A stretch of 64,000 bases of DNA from Clostridium porci (GTDB lineage Bacteria; Bacillota; Clostridia; Lachnospirales; Lachnospiraceae): assembly GCF_009696375.1 (NCBI RefSeq), contig NZ_VUMD01000001.1:124001-188000 (forward strand), written 5' to 3'. Both the position numbers and the translations under genes were made by a program. Shown one piece after another: positions 18,524-26,823 of the stretch (within the stretch, counting starts at the first letter, position 1; each line of letters starts with the position of its first letter). The notes beneath the pieces were generated by a model. That model was not told where the DNA came from. It saw nothing but the letters and a program-made list of their open reading frames with translations, and ran no database searches.

Positions 18524-19930
18524 ATGATGTACAAGGATCAAATTGAACGCTATATGGATGCTCATAGGGACGAAATGATTGAGGATATCTGCAGGCTTTG
18601 CAGAATTAACAGTGAAAAAATGCCGTATATAGAAGGTAAACCCTTTGGAGCAGGAGCCTTTGACGCCCTTCAGTCTGCCCTGGCTATGGCGGAAGGGTAC
18701 GGCTTTTCCACTGTTAATTATGATAACTATGTGGGAACGGCAGATTTGAATGATAAGGAGCGTCAGCTGGATATTCTGGCTCATCTGGATGTAGTTCCAG
18801 CAGGAGAGGGATGGACGGTGACGGAGCCCTTTGAGCCGGTTGTTAAGGATGGAAGGCTTTATGGGAGGGGAACAGCTGACGACAAGGGACCGGCTGTGGC
18901 AGCTCTCTATGCCATGAGGGCTGTAAAGGAGCTGGGAATTCCCGTGACGAAAAATGTACGCTTGATTCTGGGGACGGATGAGGAGTGCGGAAGCTCTGAT
19001 ATCAAATATTATTATGACAGGGAGAAGGAAGCGCCCATGACCTTTTCGCCAGATGCGGAATTTCCTGTAACTAATACGGAGAAGGGCCGTCTGGAGGGAC
19101 ATTTCCACGCCTCTTTTGCTGCTTCAAGCGCACTGCCCAGGCTGGTGAAGCTAGACGCGGGAATCAAGGTGAATGTAGTTCCGGGCAAGGCAAAGGCTGT
19201 GGTTGAGGGCCTGGAGTTAAAAACTTTGGAGGAGACGGCCAGTTTGGTGGAAAAGGAAACGGACATTTCCTTTATCTTTGAGGAAAATGCTTCTGTCATC
19301 CAGATTACAGCCCAGGGCGCAGGCGCTCATGCTTCTACCCCCCAAGAAGGAAGAAATGCCCTCACAGGCCTTTTGACATTGCTGGAGCGGCTGCCTTTGG
19401 CAGAGTGCGCACAGTTTTCCTGTATAAAGCGCCTTTTAAAGCTGTTTCCCCATGGAGACACCTGCGGAAAGGCAGTGGGAATTGATATGGAGGATGAACT
19501 GTCAGGCGCACTGACCTTGGCCTTTAGCATGCTGACCGTAGGATCGGACAGCCTGGAGGGAGTCTTTGACAGCCGTTGCCCTGTTTGCTCTAATGAGGAT
19601 AATGTCTTAAAGATAGTAAAGAAAGCTATGGCAGAGGAGGGAATCGCTCTGGAAACCGATTTTATGGTTCCGCCTCACCATGTAGATGGGGAGTCCTATT
19701 TTATTAAAACCCTTTTGTCGGTATATGAGGATTACACGGGACTGAAAGGGAGCTGTCAGGCTACCGGCGGAGGGACCTACGTCCATAATCTGAAAAACGG
19801 CGTGGCATACGGTGCTTCTATGCCTGGTACAGATAACAGGATGCATGGTGCAGATGAATTTGCGGTTGTGGATCATCTTCTGACCAGCGCAAAAATATTT
19901 GCACAGGTGATTGTAAATTTGTGCAGCTAA
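18524..19930 (+). CDS. pepV: Sapep/PepV-family Mn2+-dependent dipeptidase
   Basis: The 468-residue M20 peptidase has the metal-site segments LAHLDVVPAGEGW, GRGTADDKGP and GTDEECGS, plus PDAEFPVTN and late GGTYVHNL motifs. This is the length and motif spacing of PepV-type dipeptidases. It hydrolyses dipeptides in the cytoplasm, which fits the oligopeptide permease elsewhere in the window. AAAGGAG precedes two consecutive ATG codons at 18524 and 18527; either could start. Confidence 0.9.
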   Translation: MMYKDQIERYMDAHRDEMIEDICRLCRINSEKMPYIEGKPFGAGAFDALQSALAMAEGYGFSTVNYDNYVGTADLNDKERQLDILAHLDVVPAGEGWTVTEPFEPVVKDGRLYGRGTADDKGPAVAALYAMRAVKELGIPVTKNVRLILGTDEECGSSDIKYYYDREKEAPMTFSPDAEFPVTNTEKGRLEGHFHASFAASSALPRLVKLDAGIKVNVVPGKAKAVVEGLELKTLEETASLVEKETDISFIFEENASVIQITAQGAGAHASTPQEGRNALTGLLTLLERLPLAECAQFSCIKRLLKLFPHGDTCGKAVGIDMEDELSGALTLAFSMLTVGSDSLEGVFDSRCPVCSNEDNVLKIVKKAMAEEGIALETDFMVPPHHVDGESYFIKTLLSVYEDYTGLKGSCQATGGGTYVHNLKNGVAYGASMPGTDNRMHGADEFAVVDHLLTSAKIFAQVIVNLCS

Positions 19931-19950
19931 AACCGGCAGATAAAAAAAAC

Positions 19951-19979
19951 TTGACAAATGGTTGCGAGTGTTGTATCTT
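19951..19979 (+). promoter_or_regulatory. Promoter of the metNIQ leader
   Basis: Consensus TTGACA (19951-19956), 17 bases and TATCTT (19974-19979). The transcript would start near 19986, about 270 bases before metN. Confidence 0.8.
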
Positions 19980-19990
19980 CATATCTAAGA

Positions 19991-20018
19991 TAATTCCTAG
20001 TAAAATTATAGGGAATTA
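19991..20018 (+). promoter_or_regulatory. Inverted repeat at the metNIQ transcript start
   Basis: TAATTCCTA and TAGGGAATTA form an imperfect inverted repeat (one bulged base) just downstream of the -10 element. It could be a repressor site or a 5' stem protecting the leader RNA. Confidence 0.4.
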
Positions 20019-20033
20019 ATACAGGAGGAGCTT

Positions 20034-20123
20034 ATGACCCAGTTCAGAGCCATGGGGATGAATATGGATATGATGAACAGCATGTGTATCATGTGCTGCG
20101 TATCCCTATGGGCAAAAAACTGA
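20034..20123 (+). CDS. Met/Cys-rich leader peptide of metNIQ (putative attenuator peptide)
   Basis: A 29-codon frame starts at ATG 20034, 5 bases after a strong GGAGG at 20024-20028, and stops at TGA 20121-20123. It encodes 8 Met (positions 1, 7, 9, 11, 13, 14, 17, 20) and 3 Cys (18, 21, 22), a composition far from chance. It lies between a consensus promoter and an intrinsic terminator, all upstream of the methionine transporter genes. These are the hallmarks of a ribosome-mediated attenuation leader in which scarcity of charged Met-tRNA (and possibly Cys-tRNA) stalls translation. No S-box or T-box sequence is visible in the leader. The peptide itself probably has no further function. Confidence 0.75.
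   Translation: MTQFRAMGMNMDMMNSMCIMCCVSLWAKN
20097..20107 (+). promoter_or_regulatory. Candidate antiterminator segment
   Basis: TGCG (20097-20100) and CCCT (20104-20107) can pair with CGCA and AGGG in the 5' arm of the terminator at 20186-20194. The segment overlaps the Cys-Val-Ser-Leu codons of the leader. A ribosome stalled on the Met codons upstream would leave it free, while a ribosome at the stop codon would tend to cover it. Confidence 0.5.
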
Positions 20124-20185
20124 ATGTAGGTTTCATCTGTATAGATTGTGATGATTGATAAACAGTTGCTTTGAACGGAATACTC

Positions 20186-20222
20186 AGGGCCGCAAGTCTG
20201 TGCAGGACGTGCGGTCCTTTTA
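20186..20222 (+). terminator. Attenuator terminator upstream of metN
   Basis: AGGGCCGCA (20186-20194) pairs with TGCGGTCCT (20210-20218) over nine positions with one G-U pair, then TTTTAT. It ends 36 bases before the metN start, so it must be read through for expression. Confidence 0.75.
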
Positions 20223-20257
20223 TGTGCGATGGAATGACAAAGGAAAGGGATCAAATC

Positions 20258-21274
20258 ATGGAAGGTAATAAAGATAAATCCATCATTGTGCTGGAAGGTC
20301 TGGGGAAGCAGTTTCAGACATCCAATGGTACGGTGAATGCTCTGGAGGACATTAATCTGGAAATCCGCTATGGGGAGGTATTTGGTATCATCGGCTTGTC
20401 TGGTGCGGGAAAAAGCACTTTGGTGCGATGCATCAACTATCTGGAAGCTCCAACCTCCGGAAAAGTCATATTTGAAGGGAAGAATCTTTCTGCTATGAAG
20501 GATAAGGACAAGCGTCTGGCAAGACAGTCTATGGGGATGATTTTCCAGCAGTTTAATCTTTTGGCTCAGAGGAATGTGCTTCAGAATGTATGTTTTCCTC
20601 TGGAAATTGCGGGCAGATCCAAAGCAGAGGCCAGACAGAGGGCAGAGGAGCTCCTTGCTCTTGTAGGTCTTGAGGATCGGATGAAGGCTTATCCGGCCCA
20701 GCTCTCCGGCGGTCAGAAACAGCGCGTAGCCATCGCGAGGGCTATGGCTACCAATCCCAAGGTTCTGCTTTGCGACGAAGCTACCAGCGCCCTTGATCCC
20801 AATACGACCAAGTCTATTCTGGGACTATTAAAGAGGATTAATCTGGAAATGGGCATTACGGTTATTGTAATTACCCATGAAATGTCTGTCATTGAATCTA
20901 TTTGTGACAGGGTGGCTATCATCGATCACAGCCATATAGCAGAGGTAGGAAAGGTTTCAGATGTTTTTTCAGGACCTAAGTCAGATATTGGCCGCCAGCT
21001 GATTCTGGGGGATGTGGCAGGACACAGCTCCAGCTTTGGATCTTCCCGGCAGATACGCATTATCTTTGATGGCAGGGAATCCTCGGAGCCTGTTATTGCC
21101 AATATGGTGCTGACCTGTAAGGTACCAGTTAATATTATGCATGCGGATACCAGGGATATTGAGGGCAAGGCCATGGGGCAGATGCTTATCCAGCTTCCAG
21201 AGGATGAGAGTGATGCAGGAAGAATTTGCAATTATTTAAAAACTGCTAATGTTACATTTGAGGAGGTGCGGTAA
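20258..21274 (+). CDS. metN: Methionine ABC transporter ATP-binding protein
   Basis: The 338-residue protein has Walker A GLSGAGKST, signature LSGGQKQR and Walker B LLCDEATSALDP. Its C-terminal NIL domain of about 75 residues (from about 262) is the methionine-binding regulatory domain of MetN proteins. The start at 20258 follows GGAAAGGGA. The frame is open further upstream but runs through the attenuator stem, so earlier starts are not credible. It energises D/L-methionine uptake with MetI and MetQ, which follow immediately. Confidence 0.94.
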   Translation: MEGNKDKSIIVLEGLGKQFQTSNGTVNALEDINLEIRYGEVFGIIGLSGAGKSTLVRCINYLEAPTSGKVIFEGKNLSAMKDKDKRLARQSMGMIFQQFNLLAQRNVLQNVCFPLEIAGRSKAEARQRAEELLALVGLEDRMKAYPAQLSGGQKQRVAIARAMATNPKVLLCDEATSALDPNTTKSILGLLKRINLEMGITVIVITHEMSVIESICDRVAIIDHSHIAEVGKVSDVFSGPKSDIGRQLILGDVAGHSSSFGSSRQIRIIFDGRESSEPVIANMVLTCKVPVNIMHADTRDIEGKAMGQMLIQLPEDESDAGRICNYLKTANVTFEEVR

Positions 21275-21275
21275 A

Positions 21276-21941
21276 ATGCAGTTAGATGGGACAACTATGA
21301 ATATGCTGATAAAGGGAATTGGAGAGACCGCTTACATGGTAGCTCTTTCCTCGTTTTTGGCTTATGTGATAGGAATTCCTCTGGGAATTGCGCTGGTAGT
21401 TACGGATGGGGAGGGAATCCATCCCGTTCCCATATTTAACAAAGCTCTAGGGCTGATTATCAATCTTCTGCGCTCCGTTCCCTTTATTATTCTTCTGATT
21501 ATGGTGATTCCGGTTACTAGAGTAATTGTAGGCAAAATCATCGGCTGCAATGCCACGGTAGTGCCTTTGGTCATTGCGGCGGCCCCTTACATCGCGCGTA
21601 TGGTGGAGTCCTCTTTGAAGGAGGTGGACGGGGGAGTGGTAGAAGCCGCCAAGTCTATGGGAGCTTCTACCTGGCAGATCGTTGTAAAGGTGCTTCTTCC
21701 GGAAGCGAAGCCTTCCCTGCTGGTTGGAGCGGCTATTTCCATTACAACCATTTTGGGATATTCTGCAATGGCCGGATTTACAGGAGGAGGCGGTTTGGGT
21801 GATATTGCCATCCGATATGGCTACCATCGTTATCAGACGAATATGATGCTGATCACCGTGGCGCTGTTAGTCATTATTGTTCAGTTAATTCAGGAAGTGT
21901 TTATGAGAATGTCAAGAAAAAGTGATAAGAGAATCCGCTAG
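21276..21941 (+). CDS. metI: Methionine ABC transporter permease
   Basis: The 221-residue permease has about five membrane segments and the ABC coupling motif EAAKSMGASTWQIVVKVLLP. It starts at 21276, one base after the metN stop and 8 bases after AGGAGGT, which lies inside the end of metN. This implies tight translational coupling. It forms the membrane channel for methionine. Confidence 0.93.
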   Translation: MQLDGTTMNMLIKGIGETAYMVALSSFLAYVIGIPLGIALVVTDGEGIHPVPIFNKALGLIINLLRSVPFIILLIMVIPVTRVIVGKIIGCNATVVPLVIAAAPYIARMVESSLKEVDGGVVEAAKSMGASTWQIVVKVLLPEAKPSLLVGAAISITTILGYSAMAGFTGGGGLGDIAIRYGYHRYQTNMMLITVALLVIIVQLIQEVFMRMSRKSDKRIR

Positions 21942-22032
21942 ATGGTGTATTTGCCTCTGGCTGGTTTATAGAAACATTCCCTTTGGGGATAAAGAGTTAG
22001 GGCAGTCTGCCCGGAAAGAGGAGGAAGCAATT

Positions 22033-22968
22033 ATGAAGAAACATGTATTAGGAGTTGCTGTTCTGGCAGCAGCGCTGGCAGCTGGTTCATTGACAGCATG
22101 CGCAGGAGGAGGCAACAAGGAGGCCGCTTCCACAGCAGAAACCACCGCGTCAACAGAGGCGGCAGCTGGAGCGTCACAGGAGTCATCCGCAGAGGCAAAG
22201 GATCAGGCTTCCCAGGCGGAAAAAAAGCCTGCAGAGGGACTGAAGGAAATTGTAGTTGGAGCAAGTCCGGCTCCCCATGCGGAGATTCTGGAAGCTGCCA
22301 ATCAGGTATTGCAGACGAAAGGCTATACATTGAAAATTGTAGAGTATACAGATTATGTTTTGCCCAACAATGCGTTGGATTCCGGCGATCTGGATGCGAA
22401 TTATTTCCAGCATAAACCATATCTGGATTCCTTTAATGAGCAAAATGGAACCAAGCTGGTAAGCGCGGGCGCCATTCATTACGAGCCATTCGGCATCTAT
22501 GCGGGAAAGACAGCTTCTTTAGAGGAGCTGCCAGATAAGGCAACGGTTCTGGTACCCAACGATGTAAGCAACGAGGCGAGAGCTCTTCTCTTACTGGAGG
22601 CTCAGGGCTTAATTAAGTTAAAGGAAGGCGTTGGCCTGGAGGCAACTAAGAATGACATCGTAGAGAACACTAAGAACCTGGACATTGTAGAGCTGGAAGC
22701 AGCTCAGCTTCCCCGTTCCCTTCAGGACAGCGATATCGCGGTTATCAACGGTAACTATGCGATTGAGGCAGGTCTGAAGGTAAGCCAAGCCTTGGCTACG
22801 GAGGATTCCCAGTCCCTTGCAGCTACAACCTATGGAAATATAGTTGCAGTAAAGGAGGGTAAAGAAAATGACGAAGGGATTAAGGCGCTGATAGAAGCTC
22901 TTACCAGCCAGGAGGTTAAGCAGTTCATGGAGGATACATACGAAGGAGCTGTAGTGCCTTTATTCTAA
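22033..22968 (+). CDS. metQ: Methionine-binding lipoprotein
   Basis: The 311-residue protein has a lipoprotein signal ending in the lipobox LTAC. A low-complexity Ala/Thr/Glu/Ser linker of about 60 residues follows, then the NlpA/MetQ domain (GASPAPHAEIL, DANYFQHKPYL, EPFGIYAGK). GAGGAAG precedes ATG 22033. It delivers methionine to MetNI at the outer face of the membrane. The acidic linker is longer than in Bacillus MetQ, which is common in gut Clostridia. Confidence 0.93.
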   Translation: MKKHVLGVAVLAAALAAGSLTACAGGGNKEAASTAETTASTEAAAGASQESSAEAKDQASQAEKKPAEGLKEIVVGASPAPHAEILEAANQVLQTKGYTLKIVEYTDYVLPNNALDSGDLDANYFQHKPYLDSFNEQNGTKLVSAGAIHYEPFGIYAGKTASLEELPDKATVLVPNDVSNEARALLLLEAQGLIKLKEGVGLEATKNDIVENTKNLDIVELEAAQLPRSLQDSDIAVINGNYAIEAGLKVSQALATEDSQSLAATTYGNIVAVKEGKENDEGIKALIEALTSQEVKQFMEDTYEGAVVPLF

Positions 22969-22994
22969 GAAGAAAAAAACGGTTTTGTAATCTG

Positions 22995-23025
22995 CAATCC
23001 GCCTAGGAAGTTCCCTGGCGGATTG
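22995..23025 (+). terminator. Hairpin after metQ
   Basis: CAATCCGCC and GGCGGATTG form a perfect 9-pair stem 26 bases after the metQ stop. It is followed by TATATTTGGG, so the U-tract is poor. Confidence 0.55.
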
Positions 23026-23039
23026 TATATTTGGGTGGG

Positions 23040-23132
23040 TTATGGTATAATATCGCCAGATATGATACTGCGCTGGTTCGGTGACACGCGAAAGCGTGAC
23101 AAAACACCGTGCCGAACCAGGTTAAACCATAA
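23040..23132 (+). repeat. Structured interspersed element, full copy
   Basis: The segment folds as a three-way junction. The outer stem is TTATGG/CCATAA (23040-23045 and 23127-23132). A small hairpin is ATATC-GCCA-GATAT. A long arm pairs CTGGTTCGG (23073-23081) with CCGAACCAG (23112-23120) and contains CACGC-GAAA-GCGTG, a GNRA tetraloop. A second, incomplete copy of the 5' half occurs at 63545-63614. It also contains TATAAT, so it could carry a promoter for the DUF4190 gene. Confidence 0.65.
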
Positions 23133-23231
23133 TAGAGAACCATGTGTGAGCCGGAAGAGGGAGGAATGAGATCCATTAAGGGAACAGAGCACAGGTATAA
23201 GGGCTCTATACCAACTGAAAGGAGAACAAAG

Positions 23232-23909
23232 ATGGATTACAGTAATGAAAACCAGTCTGGGACAGAAACCAGAGAAGGAATGAATCCGGATGCCAACCGC
23301 TCCAAGGAAGAACCGGAGGTAGTTTCGGAGCAGATTGCTACTCCGGCAGAACCCGGGACGAATACGGATGGATGGATTCAACCGGGAGATATAACGCTTG
23401 CCCCGGCTCCATCCGATATACAAAATGCAGAACCCGCGTGGAACAGCGGAAGCAGCCAGCAGCTGGGAGGACAGAGGGGCTGCAATCAGAACAACCAGCC
23501 AGGAGGCTATGCCAACAGCCAGCCAGGAGGCTATGCTAACAGCCAGTCAGGAGGCTATGCCAACAGCCAGCCAGGGGGCTATGCCAATAACCAGCAGGGC
23601 TGCAATTACCAAAATCAGACGCAGTACCATACCCAATATCAGAGTCATGGAGAGCAGCAGAATGGTATGGCGGTTATTTCTCTGGTTATGGGGATTCTTT
23701 CTTTGGTTACCTGCTGCTGCGGATGGATTAACCTTCCACTTGGAATATTGGGAATCATTTTTGCCCTTATTTCCAGAAATGGGAAGCAATCTATGGATAG
23801 TCAGGCGACAGCAGGTCTTATTATGTCCTGTGTGAGTATTGGGCTTTATATCATTTCCGTTATATTCATATTATTGTTCTCATTTTTTCCTAGGATAACA
23901 TATTATTGA
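23232..23909 (+). CDS. DUF4190-type membrane protein with Gln/Asn/Gly-rich repeat region
   Basis: I start the protein at ATG 23232 (after AAAGGAG), giving 225 residues; the frame is open upstream to 23142. The first 140 residues are polar and disordered, with four copies of an eight-residue PGGYANSQ unit. The last 75 residues have two membrane segments separated by a short SRNGKQSMDSQATAG loop. That is the DUF4190 pattern (ISLVMGILSLVTCCCGWINL, GLIMSCVSIGLYIISVIF). Its function is unknown. Similar proteins have an extracytoplasmic or cytoplasmic low-complexity tail ahead of a small membrane anchor. Confidence 0.75.
   Translation: MDYSNENQSGTETREGMNPDANRSKEEPEVVSEQIATPAEPGTNTDGWIQPGDITLAPAPSDIQNAEPAWNSGSSQQLGGQRGCNQNNQPGGYANSQPGGYANSQSGGYANSQPGGYANNQQGCNYQNQTQYHTQYQSHGEQQNGMAVISLVMGILSLVTCCCGWINLPLGILGIIFALISRNGKQSMDSQATAGLIMSCVSIGLYIISVIFILLFSFFPRITYY
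23499..23594 (+). repeat. Four tandem copies of a 24-base unit in the DUF4190 gene
   Basis: Four consecutive 24-base units at 23499, 23523, 23547 and 23571 each encode PGGYANSQ or a one- to two-residue variant. Because the unit is a multiple of three, copy number can change without a frameshift. Confidence 0.9.
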
Positions 23910-24021
23910 TGTGCTTCTGCCGGCGGTTCGTCTCTCACCTTTATTTTAACTAACAGATTGAGCTTAGTAAAAAGGACAGGCCGCCGGATGGAGCTGCTCT
24001 AACAGGAAGTTCTGCGGCTTA

Positions 24022-25239
24022 TTATGGTCTGGCTGGCTTCCATACAGTGTAGCAGGCTTTTCCGTTCCATTTGGACTGATATAAAGCTCTGTCCGCTTTC
24101 TTATATAACTCTTCAAAGGAGCCGTTTTCATGCTTGCTGGTAAAGGCAATGCCAACACTGCATGAGACGCTTGTCTTTTTTTTATGGCCCACTGCTATGG
24201 CCGAAACCCGATCAATTAAAAGCTTTGCCTTATGCTGGGGAATTGTCTCAGAGGAAAGATTATCCATAAATACCAGAAATTCATCGCCTCCAAGACGTGC
24301 CGTAATATCGGATGAGCGAAAGATTGTGCCGATGACCTTCGCCACTTCCTGCAGCAATATATCGCCCATCTGGTGCCCCAGCGTATCGTTGATCTGCTTA
24401 AAGCCGTCTAAATCCAGCAAAAGAAGGGCCTGAAGGGAATTTTTCCCCAGATACTGAACAATGGAGCGCTGTGCGGCATTACGGTTAAGCAGACCTGTCA
24501 GGCTATCGGTATCTCTCTCTTCAATCAGCCTGACTCTGCTCATGATTTCTTTGCGTTTTGCCATAGTCAGGCAAATGTTGATAAAGACAGCGCAAAATAA
24601 AAAGATCAGATTTTCCACAGCCTGATGAAAGACCTCGCTCAGACAGGAACTGAGAGCCTGATAGGTGTAAAATACGTCGTGCAGCATAAGAACGGCCAGA
24701 CCTGTGAAGTAAAGCCCATTGTGGTAAATCACCGATACCGAGGTGGAGACAAATGCCAGTATAAGCAAGTAAAACCCCGAACGTGTCGGCATGAAGGTAT
24801 ACTGAATGTAGGTGGCCAGAAGAAACTGGAAGATAGAGATAAAGAAAAAAACAGTCACTCCTGTTTGCTTTCGCTCTATATAAAATCTGAAGATGAAGAG
24901 CAGTAATACGGCTATGAGAACTTCGATGCATCCTGCTATGCTGCTGGCATTGACGGTTTTATGAAAAATCCAGTCAACCAGTGCGTCCAGAGCAATAAAG
25001 CTTCCATATACGACAATAATGAAAATCAAAAAGTTTTTTTGCAGGAGCAGTGTCTCTGTTTTAATTTCACACTCATAAAGTGAACAAAAATGTTTGTCTG
25101 ATGTTAGGAACTTAATCACTACAGTAACCCCCAATATTATTAGCTCTGTATATGAAAAGAATAGCACAAAAGCAGAGATAAGTAAATAAGGGGTTCTCCA
25201 TCTTATGCTTGACACAAGAGGCTGAAATTCATGGAACAT
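24022..25239 (-). CDS. Membrane-bound diguanylate cyclase (GGDEF)
   Basis: The 405-residue protein has about six hydrophobic segments in its first 230 residues and no recognisable sensor domain in the loops. It then has a GGDEF domain starting at DSLTGLLNR. The active-site motif is intact (RLGGDEF). RSSD lies five residues before it, which is the RxxD inhibitory site, so the enzyme should make cyclic di-GMP and be feedback-inhibited. It is convergent with the DUF4190 gene and divergent from the ymxH-type gene. Confidence 0.9.
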   Translation of the reverse strand: MFHEFQPLVSSIRWRTPYLLISAFVLFFSYTELIILGVTVVIKFLTSDKHFCSLYECEIKTETLLLQKNFLIFIIVVYGSFIALDALVDWIFHKTVNASSIAGCIEVLIAVLLLFIFRFYIERKQTGVTVFFFISIFQFLLATYIQYTFMPTRSGFYLLILAFVSTSVSVIYHNGLYFTGLAVLMLHDVFYTYQALSSCLSEVFHQAVENLIFLFCAVFINICLTMAKRKEIMSRVRLIEERDTDSLTGLLNRNAAQRSIVQYLGKNSLQALLLLDLDGFKQINDTLGHQMGDILLQEVAKVIGTIFRSSDITARLGGDEFLVFMDNLSSETIPQHKAKLLIDRVSAIAVGHKKKTSVSCSVGIAFTSKHENGSFEELYKKADRALYQSKWNGKACYTVWKPARP

Positions 25240-25362
25240 TCAATACAAGATGAAGAATATCATTACTTTTCTGCTATGTAAACCTCTAGGATTTTCCGTG
25301 TTAGCTACTTTGACAACGGCATATATTTAGGTAAGTAAGAAAAAGCCGGGAGGCTGCGGCGA

Positions 25363-25611
25363 GTGAGAATTTATGATTTGAAACAAAAGGAAGTAATTAA
25401 TGTAAAGGACTGTAAACGTCTGGGATATGTGGGGGATGTGGATTTTGATATGGAGAAGGGCTGTGTGCTGGCCCTTATTGTACCAGGTCCGGGCTGTATC
25501 TGCGGATTTCTGGGGAGGGAAAAGGAATACATCATTCCCTTTTGTGATATCTGTCAGGTAGGAAACGACGTGATTTTGGTGGAGCTAAAAAACAAAGAGG
25601 AGAAAAAATAA
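25363..25611 (+). CDS. YlmC/YmxH-family PRC-barrel sporulation protein
   Basis: This 82-residue protein starts at GTG 25363 after GGGAGG. It has the PRC-barrel pattern of YlmC/YmxH: RIYDLKQKEVINVKDC, GYVGDVDFDMEKG, and an IPFCDICQVGNDVILV ending. The family is found in spore formers and has been named a sporulation protein, though its biochemical role is not known. It is a monocistronic gene with a strong hairpin 63 bases after the stop. Confidence 0.8.
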   Translation: MRIYDLKQKEVINVKDCKRLGYVGDVDFDMEKGCVLALIVPGPGCICGFLGREKEYIIPFCDICQVGNDVILVELKNKEEKK

Positions 25612-25673
25612 AAGGATAAAAAATGAGATGAGAATTGTCAATGGCGTGCTTTGCTTATATGATAACTGAGGAG

Positions 25674-25701
25674 TGGCCGGCAGGGTTTCCCTTGCCGGCC
25701 A
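25674..25701 (+). terminator. Strong hairpin after the ymxH-type gene
   Basis: TGGCCGGCAGGG and CCCTTGCCGGCCA pair over twelve positions with one bulge around a TTT loop. Downstream is GTTTGTGAG, so no good U-tract; it may still end transcription. Confidence 0.5.
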
Positions 25702-25863
25702 GTTTGTGAGAAAAAGTTGTATGAAAAGCATTTGCTTTTGTACATGGATGACTATACGTCTTAAATGTGATAATTTTATGTGCTGATTGTGAAGTTTTTG
25801 TGAAAGCAGGATACTATGGGAATTGGGTATGGTTTTTTTGCGTGCTAGCTGGCGGGGAGAGAA

Positions 25864-26631
25864 TTATGAAGGCAGCTGATTCTTATGAATAATGTCCAGA
25901 ATCTCCTTAAGCTCACCTACGTAAATCTGTCCGGGAGCAGAGGCTTTCCCTGTAGAGCCAAAGGTCAGGCAGGAACCGAATATCTCGCCTGAAAGGCGGC
26001 TTATAAGTCCGGTTCCTTTCATTGACATAGTGACAACAGGGCAGGAGAGGGACTTGCCGGCTTGTAGGGTAGCAGAAAGAAGGGTCAGAACATCCTCCGC
26101 TTTCTCAGGCATTACCGCGAGCTTGGCAATATCAGCTCCCAGCGCCTCCATAGAGTGGAGCCGCTTGATTAATTCCTCCTGGCAGGGAGTAGAGATAAAA
26201 TCGTGATTGGAAAGGATCACCTTAACCTGGCGCTTATGGGAGAGATCGGTCAGTCTTTTTGCCACACCTGCATCAGAAAAAAGTTCTATGTCCACGGCGT
26301 CAATCCATCCGGAGCAAATGGCCTCTTCCAAAAGAGAGACATAGAAGGACGTGGAAACGTTTAAATTTCCGCCCTCCTTCAGAGTGCGGAAGGTGAAGAG
26401 AAGAGGTATTTCTCCAATGGCCTTACGCAAACGGGGGAGCACGGTTTTTAGACAGCCTGGCTTTTGAATGTCACCGTACCAGTCAGCCCGCCATTCAACC
26501 ATATCTACAGGCTGGCTGTCAAGAGAGGAGGCTTCACGCAGTAAATTTCCGCAGTCAGTTTCCGACAGGGGGACGCAAATTTTAGGGACGCCTTCTCCCA
26601 ACGTTATATTTCTTATAGTAACACTTGTCAT
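25864..26631 (-). CDS. aroD: Type I 3-dehydroquinate dehydratase
   Basis: The protein of about 255 residues has the type I fold markers KICVPL, VEWRADWYG, FTFRTLKEGG, VILSNHDF with the catalytic His, and GADIAKLAVMP with the Schiff-base Lys. I prefer the start at 26631, because the AGAAAGG ribosome site lies within an earlier in-frame start at 26655. It makes 3-dehydroshikimate for the AroE-AroK fusion encoded about 1.3 kb away on the other strand. It is divergent from nrdR. Confidence 0.92.
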   Translation of the reverse strand: MTSVTIRNITLGEGVPKICVPLSETDCGNLLREASSLDSQPVDMVEWRADWYGDIQKPGCLKTVLPRLRKAIGEIPLLFTFRTLKEGGNLNVSTSFYVSLLEEAICSGWIDAVDIELFSDAGVAKRLTDLSHKRQVKVILSNHDFISTPCQEELIKRLHSMEALGADIAKLAVMPEKAEDVLTLLSATLQAGKSLSCPVVTMSMKGTGLISRLSGEIFGSCLTFGSTGKASAPGQIYVGELKEILDIIHKNQLPS

Positions 26632-26672
26632 ATGGGCATATACCTTTCTTTGCAAATTTTGTGGTGGCTTTT

Positions 26673-26701
26673 ATTATAAAACAGCAGGGAGGATTCGTCC
26701 A
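26673..26701 (-). promoter_or_regulatory. Probable aroD promoter
   Basis: On the minus strand TGGACG (26701-26696), 17 bases and TATAAT (26678-26673). Confidence 0.5.
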
Positions 26702-26729
26702 GCATCTGGGAAAAATAAATACAAAGTCC

Positions 26730-26758
26730 TTGCGATTCATACTTGATTCGGTTAAAAT
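26730..26758 (+). promoter_or_regulatory. Probable nrdR promoter
   Basis: TTGCGA (26730-26735), 17 bases and TAAAAT (26753-26758), about 65 bases before the nrdR start. Confidence 0.55.
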
Positions 26759-26823
26759 ATATGCAGCACAGAACCACGGGCACAAGATGCATATAAAAAG
26801 TTACATAAGAAAGGAAACAGGAT

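Noticed and set aside
19951-20257. S-box (SAM) or T-box riboswitch upstream of metNIQ
   Set aside because: None of the conserved S-box or T-box core sequences is visible; the leader-peptide model accounts for the terminator.
23499-23594. CRISPR-like repeats
   Set aside because: The units are directly adjacent without spacers and encode an amino-acid repeat within a gene.
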